The position numbers and the translations under genes were made by a program. DNA of 64,000 nt from Microbacterium sp. Root180 (GTDB lineage: Bacteria > Actinomycetota > Actinomycetes > Actinomycetales > Microbacteriaceae): NCBI RefSeq assembly GCF_001428485.1, contig NZ_LMHS01000003.1:1316876-1380875 (forward strand), given 5' to 3'. Every line of letters starts with the position of its first letter. Positions within the stretch are counted from its first letter, which is position 1. Shown here piece after piece: positions 54,445 to 62,503 of the stretch. The notes under the pieces were generated by a model, which saw nothing but the letters and a program-made list of their open reading frames with translations, was not told the origin of the DNA and searched no databases.

Positions 54445-55593
54445 GTGGCCTCCACTTCGCCCGATGCCCCCGATGCCGTCAACCCGTATACCGCAGCGGG
54501 AGTCGACACGGCCGCCGGTGATCTCGCCGTCGAGCTGATGAAGTCGGCCGTGCGCCGCACCCACGGACCCGAGGTCCTGGGCGGGGTCGGCGGGTTCGCC
54601 GGCCTCTTCGACGCGAGCGCGCTGCGCGCCTACGCGAAGCCGCTCCTCGCGTCGAGCACCGACGGGGTGGGCACCAAGGTCGCGATCGCGCAGGCCATCG
54701 ACAAGCACGACACGATCGGCATCGACCTGGTGGGCATGGTCGTCGACGACATCGTCGTGGTGGGTGCGAAGCCCCTCTTCATGACCGACTACATCGCGTG
54801 CGGCAAGGTCTTCCCCGAGCGCATCGCCGACATCGTCCGCGGCATCGCGCGGGGTGCCGCCGAGACGGGCACCGCGCTCGTCGGCGGCGAGACCGCGGAG
54901 CACCCGGGCCTGCTCGGCATCAACGACTACGACGTCGCGGGCGCCGCCACCGGCGTCGTCGAAGCCGACCGGCTCCTCGGGGCCGAGCGCGTGCGCGACG
55001 GTGACGTGGTGCTCGCGCTCGCGAGCTCGGGCCTTCACTCCAACGGCTACTCGCTCGTGCGCCACATCGTGGCGGGCGCGGGCATCCAGTACGGCGACCG
55101 GGCAGCCGACCTCGGCGCGCACGGCACCACCTGGGGCGAGGCGCTCCTCGAGCCCACGCGCCTGTACACCCGGCCGCTCCTGCGCCTCATCGCCGAGACC
55201 GGCGACGCCGTTCACGCCCTCAGTCACGTCACCGGCGGCGGCATCGCGGCGAATCTCGCGCGCGTGCTCCCGCTGGGCACCTGGGTGGAGGTCGACCGCT
55301 CGACGTGGTCGCCGCCGCCGGTGTTCCGCGTCCTCGCCGACCTCGGCGACCTCGACCTCCAGGCGACCGAGGGCACCTGGAATCTGGGCATCGGCTTCCT
55401 GGCGGTCGTGGCCGCCGACAAGGCGGAGGCTGCGGCATCCGCCCTCACCGCCGAAGGCTTCGCGACCTGGCAGGTCGGCGTCGTCCGCGCGGGGCAGCAC
55501 CCCGCGGGCGACTTCGAGCAGGGCGCGAAGGGCGTCGACGGCGGCGCGGTGCGCCTGGTCGGCGCATACAGCGAGAACAACGGAGCGAAGTAA
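54445..55593 (+). CDS. purM: Phosphoribosylformylglycinamidine cyclo-ligase
   Basis: AIR synthase (382 residues), step five of purine synthesis, closing the imidazole ring with ATP. It shows LLASSTDGVGTKVAIAQAID, GIDLVGMVVDDIVVVGAKPL, GGETAEHPG and SHVTGGGIAANLARVLP. GTG 54445 is leaderless. It lies six bases before purF, and the two form an operon with the following MFS gene. Confidence 0.97.
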   Translation: MASTSPDAPDAVNPYTAAGVDTAAGDLAVELMKSAVRRTHGPEVLGGVGGFAGLFDASALRAYAKPLLASSTDGVGTKVAIAQAIDKHDTIGIDLVGMVVDDIVVVGAKPLFMTDYIACGKVFPERIADIVRGIARGAAETGTALVGGETAEHPGLLGINDYDVAGAATGVVEADRLLGAERVRDGDVVLALASSGLHSNGYSLVRHIVAGAGIQYGDRAADLGAHGTTWGEALLEPTRLYTRPLLRLIAETGDAVHALSHVTGGGIAANLARVLPLGTWVEVDRSTWSPPPVFRVLADLGDLDLQATEGTWNLGIGFLAVVAADKAEAAASALTAEGFATWQVGVVRAGQHPAGDFEQGAKGVDGGAVRLVGAYSENNGAK

Positions 55594-55599
55594 CACCCC

Positions 55600-57060
55600 A
55601 TGTGCGGAATCGTCGGGATGGTCGGCCGCGGAGCGGTGAACCAGGAGATCTACGACTCACTCCTCCTGCTGCAGCATCGCGGTCAGGACTCGACGGGCAT
55701 CGCGACCGCCGAGACGAACGGCGTCTTCCACGTGCACAAAGAGAAGGGGCAGGTGCGCGAGGCGTTCCGCACGCGCGACATGCGCGCCCTCCTCGGGAAT
55801 CTCGGTCTCGGGCACGTGCGCTACGCGACCAAGGGCACGGCCTCGAGCGAGGAGGAGGCGCAGCCGTTCTACGTGAACGCGCCCTACGGCATCGTCCTGG
55901 TGCACAACGGCAACCTCACCAACACGCGTGAGCTCACCGACGAGCTCTTCCACAAGGATCGCCGCCACCTCAACACGTCCAGCGACACCGAACTGCTCGT
56001 CAACGTCCTCGCCAACGAGCTGCAGGCATCGATCTCGGGCGTCGATCTCGAGCCCGAGGAGATCTTCCAGGCCGTGAGCCGCGTGCACGAGCGCGTCCAG
56101 GGCTCGTACGCGGCGATCGCCCTCATCGCCGGGCACGGCCTCCTGGCGTTCCGTGATCCGTACGGCATCCGTCCGCTCATCCTCGGCACGCGCAAGAACT
56201 CCGACGGCAGCTACGAGTGGGTCGTCACGAGCGAGTCGCTCGTGCTCGAGAACGGCGAGTTCGAGGTCGTGCGAGACGTCGACCCCGGCGAGGCCGTGTT
56301 CGTCGATCTCGACGGGCACCTTCACACGCACCAGTGCGCCGTCGACCCCAAGCTCGTGCCCTGCTCGTTCGAGTACGTCTACCTCGCGCGGCCGGACTCG
56401 GTCATGAACGGCATCGCGGTCTACGAGGCCCGCCTGCGCATGGGCGAGCGTCTCGCCGACACGATCGCGAAGTACACCCCCTCCGGAACGATCGACGTGG
56501 TCATGCCCATCCCCGACTCGTCGCGTCCCGCCGCGATGCAGGTCGCGCGAAAGCTCGGCATCGAGTACCGCGAGGGCTTCTACAAGAACCGCTACGTCGG
56601 CCGGACGTTCATCATGCCCGGCCAGGCCGCCCGCAAGAAGAGCGTGCGCCAGAAGCTCAACGCGATGTCGAGCGAGTTCAAGGGCAAGAACGTGCTGCTC
56701 ATCGACGACTCGATCGTGCGGGGCACGACGTCGAAGCAGATCATCCAGATGGCGCGGGATGCCGGTGCCAAGACCGTGACGTTCGCCTCGGCCGCTCCCC
56801 CCGTGCGCTTCCCGCACGTCTACGGGATCAACATGCCCTCCCGACACGAGCTCGTCGCGCACGGCCGCACGATCCCCGAGATCGCCCAGGAGCTCGGTGC
56901 CGACTACATGGTCTACCAGGAGGTCGAAGACCTGAAGGCGGCGATCCTCGAGGGCTCCGACGTGGAGGACCTCGACATGAGCTGCTTCGACGGCCGCTAC
57001 GTCACCGGAACGGTGACCGAGGAGTACCTGGCCTGGGTCGAGGGGTCCCAGGAGTCTTGA
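55600..57060 (+). CDS. purF: Amidophosphoribosyltransferase
   Basis: Committed-step enzyme of purine synthesis (486 residues), making phosphoribosylamine from PRPP and glutamine. Cys 2 in MCGIVGMVGRG is the glutaminase nucleophile with no propeptide. Further motifs are LLLLQHRGQDSTGIAT, SDTELLV and the PRPP loop LLIDDSIVRGTTSKQI. Feedback by purine nucleotides is general for the family. The TGA overlaps the TTG of the next gene. Confidence 0.97.
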   Translation: MCGIVGMVGRGAVNQEIYDSLLLLQHRGQDSTGIATAETNGVFHVHKEKGQVREAFRTRDMRALLGNLGLGHVRYATKGTASSEEEAQPFYVNAPYGIVLVHNGNLTNTRELTDELFHKDRRHLNTSSDTELLVNVLANELQASISGVDLEPEEIFQAVSRVHERVQGSYAAIALIAGHGLLAFRDPYGIRPLILGTRKNSDGSYEWVVTSESLVLENGEFEVVRDVDPGEAVFVDLDGHLHTHQCAVDPKLVPCSFEYVYLARPDSVMNGIAVYEARLRMGERLADTIAKYTPSGTIDVVMPIPDSSRPAAMQVARKLGIEYREGFYKNRYVGRTFIMPGQAARKKSVRQKLNAMSSEFKGKNVLLIDDSIVRGTTSKQIIQMARDAGAKTVTFASAAPPVRFPHVYGINMPSRHELVAHGRTIPEIAQELGADYMVYQEVEDLKAAILEGSDVEDLDMSCFDGRYVTGTVTEEYLAWVEGSQES

Positions 57061-58286
57061 CCGCGCTTCCTGCGCGCCCGCTCTGGCAGGGGCGTGCCCT
57101 CGCCGTCGTCGGCATCGTGCTGTTCGCGTTCTCGCTGCGGACGGCCGTCGCCTCGCTCTCGCCGGTGCTCGCCTTCATCGGCGCCGACTTCGCGGTGACG
57201 CCGGCGGTCGTCGGTCTCATCGGCACGGCGCCACCCGTCTGCTATGCCGTGTTCGGCATCCTCACGCCCCAGCTGGAGCGCCGGTTCGGTCTGGAGCGTC
57301 TCGCCGTGGCCGCGATGGTGGTCGCCGTCGTCGGCATGACGTGGCGTGCCCTCGCCGTCGATGCGGTGACGCTGCTCAGCTCGACCGCGCTGATCTTCGC
57401 CGCCGTCGGGGTGGGGAACATCCTCCTGCCGCCCCTCGTCAAGAAGTACTTCCCCGATCGCATCGGGCTCATGACGACGATCTACTCGACCACGATGGCG
57501 GTGGCGACCTTCACCCCGCCGCTGGTGGCGGTGCCGATAGCGGATGCCGCGGACTGGCGCGTCTCGCTGGGGCTGTGGGCGGTGTTCGCCCTCGTGGCGA
57601 CCATTCCGTGGATCGCGCTGTCGATCCGTGCGAGGTCGCAGGAGGCCGACGTCGATATCGAGGCGGCGAGCCCGCAGGCGTTCCGCCGCATGTGGCGTCT
57701 GCCGCTCGCGTGGGCGCTCGTCGTCGGGTTCACGGTGTCGGGCGTCCTCGCCTATACGTCGTTCGCGTGGCTGCCGACCATGCTCCAGGATGTGGCCGGC
57801 GTGACGCCTGCCGCCGCGGGCGCCCTGCTCTCGCTGTTCGCGGCGATGGGGCTGCCGTGCTCGCTGCTCGTGCCCGTGCTCGTCGTGCGGTTCAACGCGA
57901 CGCGAACCCTGTTCGGGGTGGCGGTCGCCGCGGGGCTGGCCGGCATCGCGGGGCTCCTGTTCGCCCCGCAGGCTGCGCCGTGGCTGTGGGTGGTGCTGCT
58001 CGGGATCGCCCCCCTGCTCTTCCCGCTCACCCTGGTGCTGCTCGGACTTCGTACGCGTACGCACGAGACGGCGGTCGCGCTCAGCGCGTTCGTTCAGAGC
58101 ATCGGCTACGCGATCGTCGCGCTGTTCCCCTTCGGGATCGGTCTCATCCACGGGTGGACCGATTCCTGGACGGGTCCGCTGCTGATCCTCGCCGTCGTGG
58201 TCGCCGCTGCGATTCCCGCGGGAGCGGTGGCGGCGCGCAGGCACACGGTCGAGGACGACTGGGAACGGCGCCACGGCGCCTGGTGA
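57057..58286 (+). CDS. MFS transporter, CynX/NimT-like
   Basis: A 409-residue 12-helix transporter of the cyanate/nitroimidazole group. Front: ALAVVGIVLFAFSLRTAVAS with the Arg-Thr-Ala pattern common to this group; a central break occurs near residue 200 (RARSQEADVDIEA). The best start is TTG 57057, which overlaps the purF stop (TTGA) two bases after GGAG; no ATG or GTG is near. Substrate unknown. Coupling to purF makes a purine- or nucleobase-related substrate possible but unproven. Confidence 0.85.
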   Translation: MTALPARPLWQGRALAVVGIVLFAFSLRTAVASLSPVLAFIGADFAVTPAVVGLIGTAPPVCYAVFGILTPQLERRFGLERLAVAAMVVAVVGMTWRALAVDAVTLLSSTALIFAAVGVGNILLPPLVKKYFPDRIGLMTTIYSTTMAVATFTPPLVAVPIADAADWRVSLGLWAVFALVATIPWIALSIRARSQEADVDIEAASPQAFRRMWRLPLAWALVVGFTVSGVLAYTSFAWLPTMLQDVAGVTPAAAGALLSLFAAMGLPCSLLVPVLVVRFNATRTLFGVAVAAGLAGIAGLLFAPQAAPWLWVVLLGIAPLLFPLTLVLLGLRTRTHETAVALSAFVQSIGYAIVALFPFGIGLIHGWTDSWTGPLLILAVVVAAAIPAGAVAARRHTVEDDWERRHGAW

Positions 58287-58324
58287 GGCGACCGCTCAGG
58301 CGGCACCGGAGGAGTGCGGAGAGA

Positions 58325-58501
58325 CTACGCCTTCTCGTCCTCGTACTCGCCCGAGTACTGATCTGCCCACTTGTCGACGTATGCGTCCTCAGTCGGGTGC
58401 CCGAGCTCGCGTTCGAGCGCCCCGTAGTTGACGCTGTGAACGTCGTACTTGAGTTCGCGGGCGATCTTGGTGTGCTTCGCCTTTTGACGGCCACGCCCCA
58501 T
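58325..58501 (-). CDS. DUF3073 protein
   Basis: A 58-residue very conserved actinobacterial protein starting MGRGRQKAKHTKIARELKYD and ending with an acidic stretch. It is typically found next to purM/purF, as here. Function unknown; the basic front and acidic tail suggest nucleic acid or protein contact. ATG 58501 has a GGGGG-type ribosome site. The 58502-58659 spacer to the divergent usp gene has several possible -10 words but no convincing pair. Confidence 0.9.
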   Translation of the reverse strand: MGRGRQKAKHTKIARELKYDVHSVNYGALERELGHPTEDAYVDKWADQYSGEYEDEKA

Positions 58502-58659
58502 GCGAGACCCCCTCATATGTGAGTCGCGGGCTTCTGGATGCCCGCCGCAACGACGCCGGCTCGAGGCCGGTAAGAGTAGCATTCAGGATAACACGGAGCC
58601 TCCGCACCCCGGCCGGCTCCTCCTTGGGTGTGGCATCGACGCAAGAGGAGTGAGAACGC

Positions 58660-59199
58660 ATGACGGACGAGGCATCCGACCCGGCTGACGCCCTGACGAA
58701 GGCGGCGGACGTGCGCGGCGCGGTGATCGTCGGGGTGATCCCCGACCAGTCCACGCGCGTTCTCGCCGAGGGCGCACGGTACGCGAAGCTCCTCGGTGCG
58801 CCGCTGGTCGTCGTCCACGTCGATGTGACGCGGTTCGTCACCTACGAAGACCCCGACGGCTACGTGCACTCGGCGCCGATCGACATGAACATCGCGGCGG
58901 GCGAGGGTGACCTCGAACGGGTCAAGGCCACAGCGTCCGCGTTTCTCAGCGGACACGACGTGCGCTGGAGCGTGCAGCAGCTCGTCGGCGATCCGGCCAT
59001 GGCGATCAAGCACCTCGCCGAGCAGATCGACGCGAGGCTGCTGGTGGTCGGCACGCGCAAGCGCGGAATCGGCGAGTCGATCCGGGAGTTCTTCACGGGC
59101 TCGGTCGCCGCGCGTCTCGCGCACCGCCAGCACCGTTCGCTGCTCGTGGTCCCGCTCGGGGAGCCGGTCCCCGACGACGAGGAGATCTGGCCGGCCTGA
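58660..59199 (+). CDS. Universal stress protein
   Basis: UspA-fold protein of 179 residues with the ATP-binding motif VVGTRKRGIGESIREFFTGS near residue 130 (GX2GX9G plus Ser). N-terminal strand AVIVGVIPDQSTRVLAEGAR. Probably a soluble ATP-binding stress factor. ATG 58660 follows AGAGGAG. Confidence 0.92.
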   Translation: MTDEASDPADALTKAADVRGAVIVGVIPDQSTRVLAEGARYAKLLGAPLVVVHVDVTRFVTYEDPDGYVHSAPIDMNIAAGEGDLERVKATASAFLSGHDVRWSVQQLVGDPAMAIKHLAEQIDARLLVVGTRKRGIGESIREFFTGSVAARLAHRQHRSLLVVPLGEPVPDDEEIWPA

Positions 59200-59254
59200 C
59201 ACCGCGCCCGGTTCCTGTCAGACGGCGACCGGTTCCTGCCGCGCGGGCCGCGCG

Positions 59255-59287
59255 AAGGCCGGTCCAGGTTTCCCCCGGACCGGCCTT
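59255..59287. terminator. Bidirectional hairpin between usp and padR
   Basis: AAGGCCGGTCC (59255-59265) and GGACCGGCCTT (59277-59287) form a perfect 11-bp stem with an 11-base loop; A and T ends flank both sides. It lies between convergent genes. Confidence 0.65.
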
Positions 59288-59298
59288 GAACGCTCGGC

Positions 59299-59907
59299 TC
59301 AGCCCCGCAGCGTGCGCGTGACCTCGCGCGCGATGCGGTCCAAGTCGGCGGTGATCTCGTCGATCAGCGTCGCGGCGAGCTCGCCGCCGCTGGCGACGTG
59401 GGTGCGCAGGTCGGTGCGAAGTCGCACGCGGAAGTCGTTGATCGCGGCATCCGCTCGGTGCAGCTGCATGCGGCTGAGGATGCGAGGGTCGTCCGTCTCT
59501 CCCTGCGCCGTCGCCGTCTCGCGCTCCTGCGAGCGAGCGGCGGCGAGGTCGGCGCGGAGGCTCCGCATCGCTTCGCGCACACTGCCGCGGACCTCATCCG
59601 CGATCAAGCGGACCGAGTCGGCGAGGCCCGCCTCGATGCCCTCGAGCTCGCCGGAACGTGCCTGTACCTCGGCGTGGCCGGCCTCGGTGATGGCGTAGAC
59701 GGTCTTGCGGCCGTCGACGGACTTGGTCACGAGACCCTCCTCTTCGAGCTTGGCCAGGCGCGGGTAGATGGTTCCGGCGCTGGGGGTGTAGGTGCCGCCG
59801 GTGCGGTCGGAGAGCGCCTGCATGATGTCGTAGCCGTGCCGCGGTCCCTCGTCGAGGAGGTTGAGCAGGTAGAGGCGCAGGTCGCCGTGGGAGAAGACGG
59901 GAGTCAT
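59299..59907 (-). CDS. PadR family regulator of the DUF4097 operon
   Basis: A 202-residue PadR repressor. The winged helix begins FSHGDLRLYLLNLLDEGPRH and includes GTIYPRLAKLEEEGLV and wing DGRKTVYAITEAG. A long helical C-terminal domain follows. The ATG overlaps the DUF4097 stop by four bases, so it is the second gene of the operon and should act on the paired CGATATATCG sites at 60825-60864. Confidence 0.92.
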   Translation of the reverse strand: MTPVFSHGDLRLYLLNLLDEGPRHGYDIMQALSDRTGGTYTPSAGTIYPRLAKLEEEGLVTKSVDGRKTVYAITEAGHAEVQARSGELEGIEAGLADSVRLIADEVRGSVREAMRSLRADLAAARSQERETATAQGETDDPRILSRMQLHRADAAINDFRVRLRTDLRTHVASGGELAATLIDEITADLDRIAREVTRTLRG

Positions 59908-60797
59908 CGCCCCTGCTCCTCGCCGGCGGCGGAAGCGCCCTCGGCTGCGGGAGTGGCCTCGGCCGGGACATCCGTCGCGGGCGCCGGTCGGCGCAGCACG
60001 GTCACGTCGCCCGACACGCTGTTGGCGCGCACATCGGCGAAGCTGCCGCTGAGCTCGCCCGCGGAGCCGGTGAAGTTCGTGGTGGGGCCGGTTCCGTTGC
60101 CGGAGCGCATGACGCCGTCGACCTGCACCTTGCCGCTCACGCTGCGCACGACGTAGTTCGCGGGGTGGCCCTCGTCGACGCGGACGGTGACGCCGCCGCT
60201 GACGGTGTTGACGTTGACGGTGTGGAGGTCGCCCGCCGAGTCGATGAGCGCGGAGCCCGACACCGTGTCGATGGTCGCCTTCGCGATCGCCCCGGTGGCC
60301 GTCACGTCGCCCGACACGCTGTTGGCGTTGAGCGAGCCCACCAGGTCGCGCACCTGCACGTCGCCGGAGACGGCGTTGACGGTGAGGTCTCCGGTCAGTC
60401 CGTCGACCATGAGGTCACCAGACACGGTGTTGAGCTTGGCGTCGTACTGCAGGCCGGCGACGAGGGCGCTGGCGCTGACGACTCCGAGGTTGAGCGCGAC
60501 CGCGCGGGGGACGGCCACGCTGATCTCGGCCTTCGGTCCGCTGGCGGTGAAGTTGCGGAACACCTCGAGGAAGTTGTCCCAGCGCAGCTGCGGGTGGTCG
60601 ATCTCGACCGTGTCGCCGACGACCTCGATGCGGAGGTCCTTGACGGTGACGCCGTGGACCTCGATGCGGGCACCGGGCTCGTCGTGGGCGATGACGTCGA
60701 TCTGACCTCCGATGAGGCCGACCTTCAGCGAGCGCACCGTCTCGATGTCGATGACGCGCGTCTCGCCCGGGTGGATGATCCACTTCTCCAGGGTCAT
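59904..60797 (-). CDS. DUF4097 beta-helix protein
   Basis: A 297-residue protein of the DUF4097 (adhesin-like) family. Repeating strand units of about 20-25 residues are evident, such as LNTVSGDLMVDGLTGDLTVN, AVSGDVQVRDLVGSLNANSV and KATIDTVSGSALIDS, giving a right-handed beta-helix. No signal peptide or membrane helix. It is co-transcribed with its PadR regulator, a pairing common in Actinobacteria. Function unknown. Confidence 0.92.
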   Translation of the reverse strand: MTLEKWIIHPGETRVIDIETVRSLKVGLIGGQIDVIAHDEPGARIEVHGVTVKDLRIEVVGDTVEIDHPQLRWDNFLEVFRNFTASGPKAEISVAVPRAVALNLGVVSASALVAGLQYDAKLNTVSGDLMVDGLTGDLTVNAVSGDVQVRDLVGSLNANSVSGDVTATGAIAKATIDTVSGSALIDSAGDLHTVNVNTVSGGVTVRVDEGHPANYVVRSVSGKVQVDGVMRSGNGTGPTTNFTGSAGELSGSFADVRANSVSGDVTVLRRPAPATDVPAEATPAAEGASAAGEEQGR

Positions 60798-60824
60798 GGT
60801 GTTCTCCAGGGGTTGAGGGTTGCT

Positions 60825-60838
60825 CGCGATATATCGCG
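60825..60838. promoter_or_regulatory. PadR operator 1
   Basis: Perfect 14-bp palindrome CGCGATATATCGCG upstream of the DUF4097 start; AT-rich core in a GC-rich genome. Confidence 0.75.
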
Positions 60839-60854
60839 TGTGTCGATGGTAACA

Positions 60855-60864
60855 CGATATATCG
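60855..60864. promoter_or_regulatory. PadR operator 2
   Basis: Palindrome CGATATATCG, which extends to 13 of 14 matches with operator 1 and lies 28 bases from it (start to matching start), nearly three helix turns. Confidence 0.7.
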
Positions 60865-60895
60865 CGTTCAGGTCAAGCGGATGCCGCAACCGGCC

Positions 60896-60926
60896 TTGAC
60901 ATTGACGCAGCGTCAACCTCTACCGT
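60896..60926 (+). promoter_or_regulatory. MerR-type promoter with 19-bp spacer
   Basis: -35 TTGACA (60896-60901), 19-base spacer, -10 TACCGT (60921-60926). A perfect dyad TTGACGC-A-GCGTCAA (60902-60916) lies in the over-long spacer, the classic site where a MerR protein twists DNA to activate. ATG follows by seven bases. Confidence 0.85.
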
Positions 60927-60933
60927 CGTATTC

Positions 60934-61713
60934 ATGACCGAGAACGAGTGGTCGATCCAGCAGATCGGCAAGATCGCCGGCACCACGAGCCGCACCCTGC
61001 GTCACTACGACGACGTCGGACTGCTCGCGCCCTCGCGCATCGGCCATAACGGGTACCGGTACTACGACCAGACCGCCCTCGTGCGGCTGCAGCGCATTCT
61101 GCTGCTGCGCGAGCTCGGACTGGGACTGCCGCAGATCGCGGACGTGCTCGAGCGCGAGGCATCCGAGATCCCCGCGCTGGAGAGCCACCTCGCGTGGCTG
61201 CGGCAGGAGCAGGAACGGCTGATGCGTCAGGTCGCATCGGTTGAGAACACGATCACGGCACTGAAAGGAGGTGAACGACTGATGGCAGAGAACATGTTCG
61301 ACGGCTTCGACCACACGCAGTACAAGGACGAGGTCGAGGAGCGCTGGGGGAAGAAGGCCTACGCCGACAGCGACCGCTGGTGGCGCTCGATGAGCGCCGA
61401 CGAGAAGGCGGCCTGGCAGCAGCAGGTCTCCGACCTCGGCCGGGACTGGATCGCGGCCGCCGAGAGCGGAGCATCGCCGGAGTCCGGCGAAGCCCAGGCC
61501 CTGGCGAAGCGCCATGTCGCGTGGCTGACCGGGATTCCCGGAACCCCCGCCGCGGCACCCGGCGGCGACGTGAAGGCGTACGTCATCGGACTCGGCGAGA
61601 TGTACGTCGCCGATCCGCGATTCGGCGCGAACTACGCGACGAGCGCGGGCGGAACGGCCGGCGCGGAGTTCGTCCGGGACGCACTGCGTCTCTACGCCGA
61701 GGGCAACCTCTGA
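60934..61713 (+). CDS. MerR family regulator with TipAS ligand domain
   Basis: A 259-residue TipA-like activator. The N-terminal MerR helix-turn-helix (SIQQIGKIAGTTSRTLRHYD, wing NGYRYYDQ) is followed by a coiled-coil dimer helix, then the TipAS antibiotic-recognition domain from about residue 118 (FDGFDHTQYKDEVEERWG to the end). TipAS domains bind thiopeptide-like drugs. The gene sits under its own 19-bp-spacer promoter, so it should be self-activated. An internal AAAGGAGG followed closely by an in-frame ATG (61282) could allow separate production of the TipAS domain, as known for tipA. Confidence 0.93.
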   Translation: MTENEWSIQQIGKIAGTTSRTLRHYDDVGLLAPSRIGHNGYRYYDQTALVRLQRILLLRELGLGLPQIADVLEREASEIPALESHLAWLRQEQERLMRQVASVENTITALKGGERLMAENMFDGFDHTQYKDEVEERWGKKAYADSDRWWRSMSADEKAAWQQQVSDLGRDWIAAAESGASPESGEAQALAKRHVAWLTGIPGTPAAAPGGDVKAYVIGLGEMYVADPRFGANYATSAGGTAGAEFVRDALRLYAEGNL

Positions 61714-61723
61714 GCGCGGACGC

Positions 61724-61760
61724 ACGGATGCCGCGACCCGAATCGGGTCGCGGCATCCGT
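61724..61760. terminator. 18-bp perfect hairpin terminator
   Basis: Arms 61724-61741 and 61743-61760 are exact reverse complements around a single central base, 11 bases after the MerR stop and before a convergent gene; a CT-rich run follows. Likely bidirectional terminator. Confidence 0.75.
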
Positions 61761-61791
61761 CCTCTCGGTTATCCCCGAGGGCTCTCGTGCG

Positions 61792-61956
61792 TCAGGCGCG
61801 TCGGCTTCCGCTGATGACGCGGAAGAGGAACGCGATCAACGCGATGACACCGACGATGAGGGCTACCCACAGCAGCCAGCTCAGCGCGGAGTTGAGACCG
61901 CCGACGATGGCGAGCACGACGGCCACGACGATGATGATGATCAGGGCGAGGTTCAT
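61792..61956 (-). CDS. 54-residue two-span membrane protein
   Basis: Begins MNLALIIIIVVAVVLAIVGG and has a second helix LSWLLWVALIVGVIALIAFL before a basic end (SGSRRA). Short double-span proteins of this kind are common in actinobacteria and of unknown function. ATG 61956 has GGAGAAC upstream; earlier in-frame codons encode an Arg-rich stretch unlike a real N terminus. Confidence 0.7.
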   Translation of the reverse strand: MNLALIIIIVVAVVLAIVGGLNSALSWLLWVALIVGVIALIAFLFRVISGSRRA

Positions 61957-62211
61957 GGAGGTTCTCCTTCTCCTTCGTCGGTACGCGGGGTGACATACCG
62001 GGTGTCTCGTGGACACGCACCAACGCTGTCATCCGTGCACGCCCGTGGGGAGGGGCTTGACGACCGCGGATTTCGGGGTGTAGTCATGCCCGGCGCACCC
62101 CTTCCTCCCGGGCGAGGCGGCCGCGGACGGTCGTGTGGGTCGCTGTCAAGCCCCCCATTTCGCCGCATGCCGCCACCTAGCGTGAAGGCACCGAACGACC
62201 GAGGAGGGACC

Positions 62212-62481
62212 ATGCCCCAGGGACGCGGTTCGAACAGCCTCAACGACCCGGAACTCTACGAGAAGCTCCGCGACGACGGGGCGTCCAAGGAGAAGGCGGC
62301 GCGGATCTCGAACGCGGCCGCGCGAGACGGCCGGAAGAAGGTCGGCGAGCGTGGTGGCGCATCGGGCTCGTACGACGACTGGACCGTCGACGACCTGCGC
62401 CGCCGCGCCAAGGAGCTCGGTCTGACGGGATACTCGGGCAAGAAGAAGTCCGAGCTCATCGACATGCTCCGCAATCACTGA
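62212..62481 (+). CDS. Rho N-terminal (SAP-like) domain protein
   Basis: An 89-residue protein. The front (SNSLNDPELYEKLRDDGASK, then EKAARISNAAARDG) is a widespread small-protein block. The end (WTVDDLRRRAKELGLTGYSG, KKKSELIDML) is a Rho-N/SAP-type helix-extended-helix that can bind nucleic acid. ATG 62212 follows GAGGAGGGA; a -10 TAGCGT stands at 62178-62183. It lies 22 bases before topoisomerase IB and may share its transcript. Confidence 0.82.
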   Translation: MPQGRGSNSLNDPELYEKLRDDGASKEKAARISNAAARDGRKKVGERGGASGSYDDWTVDDLRRRAKELGLTGYSGKKKSELIDMLRNH

Positions 62482-62503
62482 CACGACCGCGAGGGGAGGA
62501 CGG

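Noticed and set aside
58502..58659. Promoter pair between DUF3073 and the universal stress gene
   Set aside because: Several TANNNT words but none with a matching -35 or leaderless distance.
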